11,416 nucleotides of DNA from Pseudomonadota bacterium (GCA_023416965.1 JAEZGJ010000289.1:1-11416), one strand, 5' to 3'; counted from the stretch's first letter, positions 1-6,778 are shown. A program made the numbers and translations. The notes: generated from the letters alone by a model not told the origin.

Positions 1-38
1 CTTGGACATGGGGCGCGGCTGGCGCCGGTAAGGTTCAC

Positions 39-67
39 AAAAACCCCCGCCCCGGCGATGGGGCGGG
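39..67 (-). terminator. Intrinsic terminator of the aminotransferase gene
   Basis: Read on the minus strand, a perfect 8-bp GC stem (CCCGCCCC at 60-67 pairing with GGGGCGGG at 46-53, loop of six bases) is followed by GG and a run of five T (complement of 39-43). It lies about 30 bases beyond the aminotransferase stop codon. A second perfect hairpin (7-bp stem, 4-base loop, 74-91) sits between the stop and the terminator and may help fold or protect the mRNA end. The T-run is short but the stem is very stable, so rho-independent termination is likely. Confidence 0.85.
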
Positions 68-97
68 CCGTCGGCCGTCCGCGGGGACGGCGAAATG

Positions 98-1300
98 TCA
101 GCGCAGCTCGGCGCAGAACTTCTGGATCTTCTCGCAGGCGGAGGTCAGCACCTCGGTCGATTCCGCATAGGAGAGGCGGAAGGCAGGTCCCAGGCCGAAG
201 GCCGAGCCGTGGACGATGGCGACGCCCTCGCTCTCGACCAGCTCCATGGCGAAGTCCTCGTCGGTGGCGATCACCTTGCCGGCGGAGGTCTTCTTGCCAA
301 TCACGCCCTTCAGGGAGGGATAGACGTAGAAGGCGCCCTCGGGCGTCGGGCAGGAGAGGCCATTCGCCTGGTTCAGCATGGAGACCACGAGGTCGCGGCG
401 CTGCTCGAAGGCCTTGCGGCGGACGGGGATGTAGTCCTGGGTGCCGTTGAGGGCCTCGACCGCTGCCCACTGGGAGATGGACGAGGTGCCGGAGGTCTGC
501 TGGCCCTGGACGAGGTCCATGGCCTTGATGAGGTGCTCGGGGCCGGCGGCGTAGCCGATGCGCCAGCCGGTCATCGAATAGGCCTTGGACGTGCCGTTCA
601 TGGTGAGCGTGCGCTCATAGAGCGCCGGCTCGACCTGGGCCGGGGTGGTGAAGGTGAACTCGCCGTAGACGAGGTGCTCGTACATGTCGTCGGTGAGGAT
701 CCAGACCTGCGGGTGCTTCAGCAGCACATCGGTCAGCGCCTTCAGCTCCTCGCGGGTATAGGCCGCGCCGGTCGGGTTGGACGGCGAGTTGAAGATGAAC
801 CACTTGGTCTTCGGTGTGATCGCCTTGTCGAGCGCCTCGGCGGTCAGCTTGTAGTTGGTCTCGGGCCCAGCCGAGACGAAGGTCGGCGTGCCGCCGCAGC
901 GCGCCACCATCTCCGGATAGGAGACCCAGTAGGGGGCGGGGATCAGCACCTCGTCGCCGGGGTTCAGCGTGGCGAGAAAGGCGTTGAACAGCACCTGCTT
1001 GCCGCCGGTGCAGACGATGGCCTGCTGCCACTTGTAGTCGAGCCCGTTCTCGCGCTTGAACTTGGCGACGATGGCCTGACGCAGCTCGGTGATGCCGGAG
1101 ACGGGCGTGTACTTGGTCTTGCCTTCGGCGATCGCCTTGACGGCGGCCATCTTGATGTTGTCCGGCGTGTCGAAGTCCGGCTCGCCGGCGGAGAGCGAGA
1201 TCACCTTCTTGCCCTGCGCGTTCAGGTCACGGGCCTTCTGCGCCATGGCGATGGTGGCGGAAGGCTTCACGCGCTTCAGGGCGTCGGCAAGAAAGGCCAT
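98..1300 (-). CDS. aatA: Aspartate aminotransferase (class I PLP-dependent)
   Basis: This 400-residue protein is a fold-type I pyridoxal-phosphate transaminase that should interconvert aspartate + 2-oxoglutarate and oxaloacetate + glutamate in the cytosol. Visible landmarks are the N-terminal SLSAGEPDFDTP segment (36-46), the NPTG motif (Asn175), a TDDMYEHL segment whose Asp204 and Tyr207 should contact the PLP ring, the Schiff-base lysine Lys239 in NGTSKAYSMTGWR, Arg247 of the phosphate cup, and the substrate-carboxylate arginine Arg375 in FRLSYAES. Length and motifs match the Thermus/Rhizobium-type AspC/AatA branch (Igamma) rather than the E. coli AspC branch. Some members also use prephenate, so substrate range is open. 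The ATG is supported by GGAG seven bases upstream and by the family N terminus MAFLADALKRVKPSAT. It is monocistronic as far as can be seen, with its own terminator, and is divergent from the receptor gene. Confidence 0.95.
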   Translation of the reverse strand: MAFLADALKRVKPSATIAMAQKARDLNAQGKKVISLSAGEPDFDTPDNIKMAAVKAIAEGKTKYTPVSGITELRQAIVAKFKRENGLDYKWQQAIVCTGGKQVLFNAFLATLNPGDEVLIPAPYWVSYPEMVARCGGTPTFVSAGPETNYKLTAEALDKAITPKTKWFIFNSPSNPTGAAYTREELKALTDVLLKHPQVWILTDDMYEHLVYGEFTFTTPAQVEPALYERTLTMNGTSKAYSMTGWRIGYAAGPEHLIKAMDLVQGQQTSGTSSISQWAAVEALNGTQDYIPVRRKAFEQRRDLVVSMLNQANGLSCPTPEGAFYVYPSLKGVIGKKTSAGKVIATDEDFAMELVESEGVAIVHGSAFGLGPAFRLSYAESTEVLTSACEKIQKFCAELR

Positions 1301-1313
1301 GGGTCGACTCCGT

Positions 1314-1366
1314 CGGGTTTGAAAATCTCCGAAGGCGCGTTATGACCACGGCCAGCAAACCCGTGG
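1314..1366 (-). other. Overlapping inverted repeats in the aminotransferase 5' region
   Basis: The 157-base divergent gap (1301-1457) holds an 8-bp inverted repeat (CGGGTTTG 1314-1321 with CAAACCCG 1356-1363) and a tighter 6-bp one (CCACGG 1346-1351 with CCGTGG 1361-1366). The two share 1361-1363, so in RNA they would be mutually exclusive. On the minus strand they lie just ahead of the aminotransferase start. The arrangement could act as a leader switch or be chance in GC-rich DNA. I see no known riboswitch core and no convincing promoter in this gap. Confidence 0.25.
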
Positions 1367-1445
1367 CGCCCCGGCGTTCCGGCGGGACGTTTAGTCGCGC
1401 CGCAAGGGGCGAACAAGCAAAAAACTTTCATAGAAGCCATCATCC

Positions 1446-1452
1446 AGGAGGG
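1446..1452 (+). promoter_or_regulatory. Strong ribosome binding site that fixes a GTG start
   Basis: AGGAGGG stands five bases before the GTG at 1458. This near-ideal Shine-Dalgarno sequence, plus the twin-arginine signal that begins immediately after it, sets the receptor start at GTG. Confidence 0.85.
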
Positions 1453-1457
1453 ACCCC

Positions 1458-2459
1458 GTGACCATCACCACCAAGACCTCGCGGCGCGCCGTCGTGCTCG
1501 GCCTCGGCGCGCTCGGCGCGGCGCCAGCGATCATCCGCTCCGCCTCGGCCCAGACCTGGGCGCCGAGCCGGCCGATCCGGCTCGTCGTCGCCTATCCCGC
1601 GGGCGGCCCGACGGACGGCATCGCCCGCATCGTGGCGCAGGACCTGTCGGGAAGCCTCGGCCAGCAGGTGGTGGTCGAGAATGTCGGCGGCGCGTCCGGT
1701 GCCATCGGCACGCGTCAGGTGGCCAAGGCCGATCCGGACGGTCACACCATCACCTTCGGCAACAACCAGACCCACGGGAACAACATGTTCCTGATGAAGG
1801 AGCCCGGCTACGACGCGGTGAAGGATTTTGCGCCGCTGGCCGGCGCCGGCGCCTTCGAGCACATCTTCGTCGTCAAGAACGACCTTCCGGTGAAGACCAT
1901 TCCCGAACTGATCGCGCTGGCCAAGTCCAAGCCCGGCGAGCTCAATTACGGCTCGACCGGGGTCGGCTCCGGCTCGCACCTCTCCACCGAGCTCTTCATG
2001 GTGCGCACCGGCATCAAGATGACGCACGTGCCCTACCGCGGCGCCGCGCCGCTGGTGCAGGACATCGTCGGCAACCGCATCGACGTCGCCAATTCCACCA
2101 TGGCCAGCGTCTTCACGCAGATCCAGGCCGGGACGCTGCGCGGCATCGCCATCGGCTCGCCGAAGCGCAATCCACAGCTCCCGAATGTCGCGACGCTGCG
2201 CGAGCAGGGCGTGACCAATGCCGATGCCGAGAGCTGGACGGGCTTCTTCGCACCCGTCGCGACACCGCAGCCCGCGCTCGATCGCCTGTCGAAGGAGATC
2301 CTCGCTTCGCTCGCCAAGCCGACCGTGGTGGAGGCGATCACCAAGCTCGGCTTCACCATCACGGCGCGCGACCCCGCCGCCTTCCGGCCCTACCACGCCC
2401 AGGAAATGCAGACCTGGGCGGAGATCATCCGCGCGGCGAACATCCAGCCCTCCGGCTGA
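1458..2459 (+). CDS. Tripartite tricarboxylate transporter (Bug/TctC family) substrate-binding protein
   Basis: This 333-residue periplasmic solute receptor belongs to the Bug/TctC family, which captures carboxylates (citrate, succinate, aromatic acids, amino acids, nicotinate and others, depending on the member) for a TctAB-type carrier. The N terminus is a Tat-like signal: SRRAVVLG with Arg9-Arg10, a hydrophobic stretch, and probable cleavage after ASA (29-31). The mature part opens with the family segment PIRLVVAYPAGGPTDGIAR, the ligand loop. Later family landmarks are NYGSTGVGSGSHL, HVPYRGAAPLVQDIVGNRID and the C-terminal helix region. It starts at GTG behind a strong AGGAGGG. No tctA or tctB lies next to it, so it is an orphan receptor here, which is common in this family. 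The ligand cannot be told from sequence. Confidence 0.93.
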   Translation: MTITTKTSRRAVVLGLGALGAAPAIIRSASAQTWAPSRPIRLVVAYPAGGPTDGIARIVAQDLSGSLGQQVVVENVGGASGAIGTRQVAKADPDGHTITFGNNQTHGNNMFLMKEPGYDAVKDFAPLAGAGAFEHIFVVKNDLPVKTIPELIALAKSKPGELNYGSTGVGSGSHLSTELFMVRTGIKMTHVPYRGAAPLVQDIVGNRIDVANSTMASVFTQIQAGTLRGIAIGSPKRNPQLPNVATLREQGVTNADAESWTGFFAPVATPQPALDRLSKEILASLAKPTVVEAITKLGFTITARDPAAFRPYHAQEMQTWAEIIRAANIQPSG

Positions 2460-2543
2460 GCCCCGGCGTTTCCGGAATCTTCAGACCGCCGTGGCTTGAT
2501 GCGGGGCGCCGCCGGTTGCGCCCGCAGCGGGGCCGGCTCTGTC

Positions 2544-2550
2544 GACGAGG
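2544..2550 (+). promoter_or_regulatory. Ribosome binding site favouring the downstream GTG start
   Basis: GACGAGG lies five bases before GTG 2556 in the PAP2 frame. No comparable purine motif precedes the upstream in-frame TTG 2496 or ATG 2499, so this site decides in favour of the shorter protein. Confidence 0.5.
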
Positions 2551-2555
2551 TTCCG

Positions 2556-3530
2556 GTGAGCATCACGCCCGCATCCGCACTCGCGCCCGCAGAGCTTGCA
2601 GGAGGGCGCAGCCTGTCCGCCGCCCCGGGCAGTCCCGCCCTCGCCATCTGGGCGACGGTTGCGCTCCTCGGCCTGCTCGTGGCGGTGACCTACCCGCTGG
2701 CGGGCCTGAGACTGTCGCTGCGCGACGTGGCGCTCAATGCCGGCCTGTCGGCGCTGCTGCTGGCGGGCGCCGCCTATTATACCTTCCTGCGGCCCGACGA
2801 GCGGATCGCCCGCCTCCTGCACGCGACCCCGCAGTTCGTGCTGATGACCTTTCTCGGCGGCGCCCTGTCCTATCCGGCCATGGCGACCGGCCTGCCGCTC
2901 TGGGACGCCAGCTTCGACGCCATGGACAAGGCCATCGGCTTCGACTGGCCGGCGCTCCTCGCCTGGACGGGTCGTCACCCCGACCTCGCCGTCGCCCTCA
3001 AGCTCGCCTATGCCTCCATGCTGCCCCAGATGGCGCTGGTCATCGTGGCTCTCGTCACCGTCCGGGCCTTTTGCGAACTCGACCGCTTCGTCCTCGCCTT
3101 CGGCCTCGCGGCGCTGATGACCATGGCGATCTGCGCCGTGACGCCCGCGCTGTGTGCCGGCTATTTCTACCGCGACGCGGTGGCGGCCCAGCCCCACCTC
3201 GGGCTGACCTGGAATTCGGTGGCCCATGTCCTGGCGCTGCGCTCGGGCGAGATGACCTTCGTCTCCATGGCCACCGCCGAGGGGATCGTCACCATGCCGA
3301 GCTTCCACACGGTCTCTGCCATCCTGTTCGCCGTGGCGCTCTGGCAGGTGCCCTGGCTGCGCTGGCCGGGCCTGGCGCTCAACCTCGCCATGCTGGCGGC
3401 GACCCCCATCATCGGCGGCCACTATCTCGTCGACCTCTTCGCCGGCCTCGCCGTGGCGGTCGCGGCACGCTGGCTAGCGGCCCGGCTGGTGCCGCCCCAG
3501 CCTGCGGGGAACGTTCGCCTCTCCGGCTGA
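2556..3530 (+). CDS. PAP2-family membrane phosphatase / phosphotransferase
   Basis: This 324-residue (from GTG 2556) integral inner-membrane protein has about six or more hydrophobic helices, roughly at 29-50, 57-77, 94-112, 146-168, 177-197, 252-268 and 291-310. The C-terminal third carries PAP2 signatures: MPSFHT with His251, matching the PSGH-like second motif, and GGHYLVD with His289 and Asp293, matching the H-x3-D third motif. These are the nucleophile/acid pair of phosphatidic-acid phosphatase-type enzymes. The layout, with PSFH in place of PSGH and a long N-terminal helical part, resembles the Aur1/Ipt1-like (PAP2_3) branch, whose bacterial members act on lipid phosphates or transfer phospho-head groups. 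The substrate is unknown. An in-frame ATG at 2499 would add 19 residues but has no ribosome binding site. The stop overlaps the -35 of the next gene. Confidence 0.85.
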   Translation: MSITPASALAPAELAGGRSLSAAPGSPALAIWATVALLGLLVAVTYPLAGLRLSLRDVALNAGLSALLLAGAAYYTFLRPDERIARLLHATPQFVLMTFLGGALSYPAMATGLPLWDASFDAMDKAIGFDWPALLAWTGRHPDLAVALKLAYASMLPQMALVIVALVTVRAFCELDRFVLAFGLAALMTMAICAVTPALCAGYFYRDAVAAQPHLGLTWNSVAHVLALRSGEMTFVSMATAEGIVTMPSFHTVSAILFAVALWQVPWLRWPGLALNLAMLAATPIIGGHYLVDLFAGLAVAVAARWLAARLVPPQPAGNVRLSG

Positions 3531-3560
3531 CTTGCGCCGTCCCGTTCGCTATAACGAACG
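3526..3560 (+). promoter_or_regulatory. Candidate promoter with palindromic operator, leaderless arrangement
   Basis: GCTGAC (3526-3531), 17 bases, then CTATAA (3549-3554) resembles the alphaproteobacterial housekeeping promoter (TTGAC-N17-CTATAT type). The -10 is enclosed by a perfect 6-bp inverted repeat, CGTTCG (3543-3548) and CGAACG (3555-3560), with TATA at its centre. A start site about seven bases after the -10 would fall on the ATG at 3562. There is no Shine-Dalgarno sequence before that ATG. The sequence facts are direct; promoter and operator function are inferred. Confidence 0.5.
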
Positions 3561-3561
3561 C

Positions 3562-4203
3562 ATGAGCCTCGTCCTCCACGCCATGCAGCGATCCGCCAAT
3601 TGCTACAAGGTGCGCCTTCTCCTGGCGCATCTCGGCATGCCCTTCGTGCTGAAGGACGTCGACATCCTGCGTGGCGACACGCGGACGCCGACCTTCCTGG
3701 CGATGAACCCGCTCGGGAGGGTCCCGGTGGTCCAGCTCGGCGACGCGACCGTCCTTGTCGAATCCAATGCCATCCTCATGTATCTCGGCGAGGGAACGGA
3801 TTTCGTGCCGCAGGACAAGGTCGAGCGCGCCGTGATGATGCAATGGCTGTTCTTCGAGCAGAACGCCCACCACCCGTCCATTGGCGAGGCGCGGTTCTGG
3901 ATGTCGCTGGTGCCAGGCGGGCGCGAGCTGAAACGCGACCTCATCGACGACTGGATGGAGCGGGCGGAGGCGGCGCTCTCGCGGATGGAGACGCAGCTGG
4001 CGACGACGCCCTATATCGCGGGCGACCGCCTAACGCTGGCGGATCTCGCGCTCTACGCCAACACCCATCTCGCCCACGAGGCCGATCTCGACCTTGCGCT
4101 GTTCCCGGCGGTGCGCGACTGGACCGGGCGCATCGCCACGCTTCCCGGCCATGTCGGCATGGACTGGCGGCCGGCGCCGCTCCAGGCGGAGGGCGCGCCG
4201 TGA
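3562..4203 (+). CDS. Glutathione S-transferase family protein
   Basis: This 213-residue cytosolic protein has GST architecture. An N-terminal thioredoxin-fold domain (about 1-80) opens with LVLHAMQRSANCYKVRLLL, where Ser11 or Asn13 occupy the usual glutathione-activating region. NPLGRVPVV follows with the cis-proline Pro55, then VESNAILMYL with Glu67-Ser68, the glutathione gamma-glutamyl contact. A helical C-terminal domain contains the capping motif DRLTLADLALYANTHLA. Such proteins conjugate or transfer glutathione, or act as peroxidases or isomerases; the substrate is not deducible. ATG 3562 is preferred over the upstream TTG 3532 because family N termini start here and the palindromic promoter occupies the preceding bases. 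Its stop overlaps the moaE start (GTGA), indicating translational coupling. No molybdenum-related role is known to me, so the pairing may be positional. Confidence 0.9.
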   Translation: MSLVLHAMQRSANCYKVRLLLAHLGMPFVLKDVDILRGDTRTPTFLAMNPLGRVPVVQLGDATVLVESNAILMYLGEGTDFVPQDKVERAVMMQWLFFEQNAHHPSIGEARFWMSLVPGGRELKRDLIDDWMERAEAALSRMETQLATTPYIAGDRLTLADLALYANTHLAHEADLDLALFPAVRDWTGRIATLPGHVGMDWRPAPLQAEGAP

Positions 4204-4655
4204 CGGTCAGGGTCCAGCGCGAGGATTTCGACCTCGGTGCCGAGGTGAAGCGCCTCACGGCGGGCCGCGTCGACGTCGGCGCCGTCGCGACCTTCACCGG
4301 TCTCTGCCGCGGCCAGACGGGCTCCGACAGCGTCGGCGCGATGACACTGGAAACCTACGAGGCCATGGCGCTGGCCGAGTTGCAGCGGATCGAGGACGAG
4401 GCACGCGCCCGCTGGCCGCTGGCCGACGTGCTGGTCGTCCACCGCTACGGCCGCATGGAGCCGGGCGACAACATTGTCCTGGTCGTGACGCTCTCCGAGC
4501 ACCGCCAGGCCGCCTTCGCGGCCGCGGAGTTCATCATGGATTTCCTGAAGACGCGGGCGCCGTTCTGGAAGTTCGAGGAGACGGGCGGGCAGGGCGGATG
4601 GGTCGCCGCCAAGGACGTCGACGACGCGGCGGCCGACCGCTGGTCGCAGGGCTGA
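4200..4655 (+). CDS. moaE: Molybdopterin synthase catalytic subunit MoaE
   Basis: This 151-residue large subunit of molybdopterin synthase, with thiocarboxylated MoaD, inserts the two dithiolene sulfurs into precursor Z (cPMP) in molybdenum-cofactor synthesis. Family segments in order are VGAVATFTGLCRG (26-38), the LETYEAMA loop (50-57), VLVVHRYGRMEPGDNIVLV (77-95), HRQAAFAAAEFIMDFLKT (101-118) and APFWKFEE (120-127). Lys117 and Lys124 correspond to the catalytic lysines of E. coli MoaE (K119, K126). Length is typical. The GTG start shares its last two bases with the preceding stop, and no other plausible start lies nearby. Unusually, no moaD gene is adjacent; upstream is a GST gene. Fifty-two bases separate it from dnaG. 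Confidence 0.96.
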   Translation: MTVRVQREDFDLGAEVKRLTAGRVDVGAVATFTGLCRGQTGSDSVGAMTLETYEAMALAELQRIEDEARARWPLADVLVVHRYGRMEPGDNIVLVVTLSEHRQAAFAAAEFIMDFLKTRAPFWKFEETGGQGGWVAAKDVDDAAADRWSQG

Positions 4656-4665
4656 GCAGCGCGGC

Positions 4666-4683
4666 GCGGCCCGCAGAGGCCGC
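4666..4683 (+). other. Hairpin between moaE and dnaG
   Basis: A perfect 6-bp inverted repeat (GCGGCC / GGCCGC, 6-base loop) sits 10 bases after the moaE stop. No T-run follows, so it is not a classical terminator. It could be an mRNA-end structure or chance. The rest of the gap holds the dnaG ribosome binding site GGGAAG (4698-4703). Confidence 0.3.
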
Positions 4684-4707
4684 TTCGATCATCGCGCGGG
4701 AAGTGCT

Positions 4708-6630
4708 ATGGCATCGCCCATGCGCTTCCCCCCATCGTTCCTGGACGAGATCCGGCAACGCCTCCCGGTGTCGGAGGTGGTGGGAAAGCGCGTCAAGCTG
4801 AAGAAGCAGGGTCGGGAATGGCGGGGCCTTTCGCCGTTCAACGCCGAGAAGACGCCGTCCTTCTACGTCAACGACCAGAAGGGCTTCTATCACTGCTTCT
4901 CGTCCGGCAAGCACGGCGACCAGTTCCGCTTCCTGATGGAGACGGAGGGGGTGAGCTTCCCCGAGGCCGTGGAGCGGCTCGCCGGTGAGGCGGGCCTCGC
5001 CCTGCCGAAGGTCTCGGTGGAGGAGGTGCAGCGCGCCGAGAAGGCCAAGACCCTCTACGATGTCATGGAGCTGGCGGCGAAGTTCTTCGAGGCGCAGCTG
5101 CAGGACCGCGCCGGCGCCAAGGCCCGCGGCTATCTCGCGGGCCGCGAGCTGAGGGCGCCGACCCAGGTGAAGTTCCGCATGGGCTATGCGCCCGCTGCGC
5201 GCTTTGCCCTCAAGGAGCATCTCGGCGCCAAGGGCGTCTCGGTCGCCGACATGATCGCGACCGGGCTGCTGGTGCACGGCGACGACATTCCCGTGCCCTA
5301 TGACCGGTTCCGCGACCGGGTGATGTTCCCCATCACCGACCTGCGCGGACGGGTGGTGGCCTTCGGCGGCCGGGCGCTGGAAAAGGACGTTCCGGCGAAA
5401 TACCTGAACTCTCCGGAGACCGACCTCTTCCACAAGGGCTCGCTGCTCTACAACGCCTTTTCCGCGCGCGAGGCCGCCCACAAGACCGGCCGCGTCATCG
5501 CCGTCGAGGGCTATGTCGACGTCATCGCCATGGTGATCGCCGGCTTCGGCGAAACGGTCGCCCCGCTCGGCACGGCACTGACCGAGGGCCAGCTCGACCT
5601 GTTGTGGAAGATGGCCCCGGAGCCGGTGCTGCTCTTCGACGGCGACAAGGCCGGCCGGCGCGCCGCCTACCGCGCCATCGACATCGCGCTGCCGCTCCTG
5701 AAGCCCGGGCGCAGCCTGCTCTTCGCCGCGCTGCCCGAGGGGCAGGACCCCGACGACCTCATCCGCTCCTCCGGCCGGGAGGCGATGGACGCGGTACTGG
5801 CCCAAGCCCAGCCGCTGGCGAGCATGCTGTGGCAGCGCGAGACCGAGGCGGGCGTCTTCGGCACGCCGGAAAAGCGCGCCGCGCTGGAGGCCCGCTTCGC
5901 CGAGGTGGTGGCGACGATCGGCGACGAGAACGTGCGCCGGCACTACCGCGACGACGTGTTCGGCCGGCTCTCCGACCTCTTCCGGCCGATGCAGCGCGAG
6001 CGGCGCGGAGGCGGGCAGGGCGCCGGCAACCGGGGCGGTGGACGCGGCTTCTCGCCCTTCGCCGTGCCGGATCACCGGCCCTCGCCGGCGCTGACGTCGA
6101 GCGCCCTGGTGCGGGGCCCGCGCGCCGCGCTGCCGATGCGCGAGGCGCTGATCCTCACGGCGCTCCTCAACCATCCCTGGCTGATCGACGGGCAGGAGGA
6201 GGACATCGCCGCCCTCGACCTGCGCCATCCGCAGGCCGAGACGCTGAAGGCGGCGCTGCTCGACGTCCATGCCCAGGGCGTCGAGGGCGAGGAGGAGGCC
6301 TATCGGGCGGCCCTCGTTGCGGACGGGCATGGCGCGCTGGTCGACCAGGTCCGCGCCACGGTCTCCCTCGGCGCGGTGTGGGGCGCCATGCCGGGAGCGG
6401 CAAAAAGCGACGTCGAAGTGACCTTCGGCCAGCTCATGGCCTTGCATCGCAAGAAGCAAGCGCTAATTAAGGAAATCCGGGATGCCGAGCGAGCCTTCGG
6501 CGACGACCCGACCGAAGCAAACGAGCACTGGCTCCTCGACGCCAAGCGGCGGGAGGCGGAGCTCGTCGGGACCGAGGCCCTTGTGGAGGGGTTCGGCGCG
6601 CAATCCGGGCGGGGAGGTCGCAGCGGTTGA
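4708..6630 (+). CDS. dnaG: DNA primase DnaG
   Basis: This 640-residue replicative primase lays down RNA primers on the lagging strand together with DnaB helicase. The domains are an N-terminal zinc-ribbon-type domain (about 10-105), an RNA-polymerase domain with the TOPRIM core (VIAVEGYVDVIAM with catalytic Glu267; LLFDGDKAGRRAA with metal-binding Asp311 and Asp313), a Gly/Arg-rich linker (about 430-448), and a helical DnaB-binding C-terminal domain (about 465-630). The zinc site is strongly altered. Where E. coli-type primases have Cys-x2-His and Cys-x2-Cys, this one has Ser42, Asn45, Cys63 and Ser66 (LSPFNAEKTPSF; YHCFSSGKHGD). The remaining fold residues are conserved, so this is divergence and not damage. 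ATG 4708 has GGGAAG four bases upstream; ATG 4720 is a possible alternative. Followed by its own terminator, then rpoD. Confidence 0.98.
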   Translation: MASPMRFPPSFLDEIRQRLPVSEVVGKRVKLKKQGREWRGLSPFNAEKTPSFYVNDQKGFYHCFSSGKHGDQFRFLMETEGVSFPEAVERLAGEAGLALPKVSVEEVQRAEKAKTLYDVMELAAKFFEAQLQDRAGAKARGYLAGRELRAPTQVKFRMGYAPAARFALKEHLGAKGVSVADMIATGLLVHGDDIPVPYDRFRDRVMFPITDLRGRVVAFGGRALEKDVPAKYLNSPETDLFHKGSLLYNAFSAREAAHKTGRVIAVEGYVDVIAMVIAGFGETVAPLGTALTEGQLDLLWKMAPEPVLLFDGDKAGRRAAYRAIDIALPLLKPGRSLLFAALPEGQDPDDLIRSSGREAMDAVLAQAQPLASMLWQRETEAGVFGTPEKRAALEARFAEVVATIGDENVRRHYRDDVFGRLSDLFRPMQRERRGGGQGAGNRGGGRGFSPFAVPDHRPSPALTSSALVRGPRAALPMREALILTALLNHPWLIDGQEEDIAALDLRHPQAETLKAALLDVHAQGVEGEEEAYRAALVADGHGALVDQVRATVSLGAVWGAMPGAAKSDVEVTFGQLMALHRKKQALIKEIRDAERAFGDDPTEANEHWLLDAKRREAELVGTEALVEGFGAQSGRGGRSG

Positions 6631-6686
6631 TGTGTGTCGGCAGAAGGGACGGGTCAGGACCGCGCAGCGGCGACGCGGCGGCAGGT

Positions 6687-6720
6687 CATGGTTCACCATG
6701 TCTTAAGGGTGAGGCCCTTA
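6687..6720 (+). promoter_or_regulatory. CtrA-like motif with two flanking palindromes upstream of rpoD
   Basis: In the 226-base dnaG-rpoD gap, TTCA (6692-6695), seven bases, then TTAA (6703-6706) differs by one base from the CtrA consensus TTAA-N7-TTAA, and the internal ACCAT fits the extended TTAACCAT half-site. Two hairpin-capable repeats overlap it: CATGGT-TC-ACCATG (6687-6700) and TAAGGG-TGAGG-CCCTTA (6704-6720). CtrA is the cell-cycle response regulator of alphaproteobacteria. The match is seen directly, but binding is only a hypothesis. No convincing rpoD promoter could be picked by eye; TTGACG at 6738-6743 is a possible -35 without a clear -10. Confidence 0.35.
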
Positions 6721-6743
6721 GGGCGGGGATGTCGGAATTGACG

Positions 6744-6778
6744 GGGGCGCGCTGAAGAGCGAGCGCAGCCCCTTTTTT
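6744..6778 (+). terminator. Intrinsic terminator between dnaG and rpoD
   Basis: GGGGCGCGCT (6744-6753) pairs with AGCGCAGCCCC (6762-6772) to form a ten-pair GC stem with a single bulged A and an 8-base loop, followed at once by six T (6773-6778). It is the clearest T-tailed hairpin in the window. It lies 114 bases after the dnaG stop and 79 before rpoD, so it should end dnaG transcription, or attenuate read-through and any transcript starting upstream of it. The main rpoD promoter is therefore expected downstream of it, or expression depends on read-through. Confidence 0.85.

Noticed and set aside
95..1345. Long plus-strand open frame (416 codons) opposite the aminotransferase
   Set aside because: It is the mirror of a confidently identified minus-strand gene in GC-rich DNA. 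Its product is Gly/Leu/Asp-rich without recognisable motifs.
2481..3422. 313-codon minus-strand frame across the PAP2 gene
   Set aside because: The plus-strand frame has clear membrane helices and PAP2 motifs. The opposite product is charged repeats of Gly, Arg and His.
3543..3560. Palindrome before the GST gene as a LexA/SOS box
   Set aside because: The alphaproteobacterial LexA box is a direct repeat GTTC-N7-GTTC. Here the halves are inverted (GTTC and GAAC, eight bases apart), so it does not fit.
4666..4683. moaE terminator
   Set aside because: The hairpin is perfect but no T-run follows, and only 52 bases separate moaE from dnaG, so read-through is as likely.
4534..6459. 641-codon minus-strand frame across dnaG
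   Set aside because: It lies entirely opposite MoaE and DnaG coding sequence. Composition (His, Arg, Gly, Glu rich) is typical of antisense frames at high GC.
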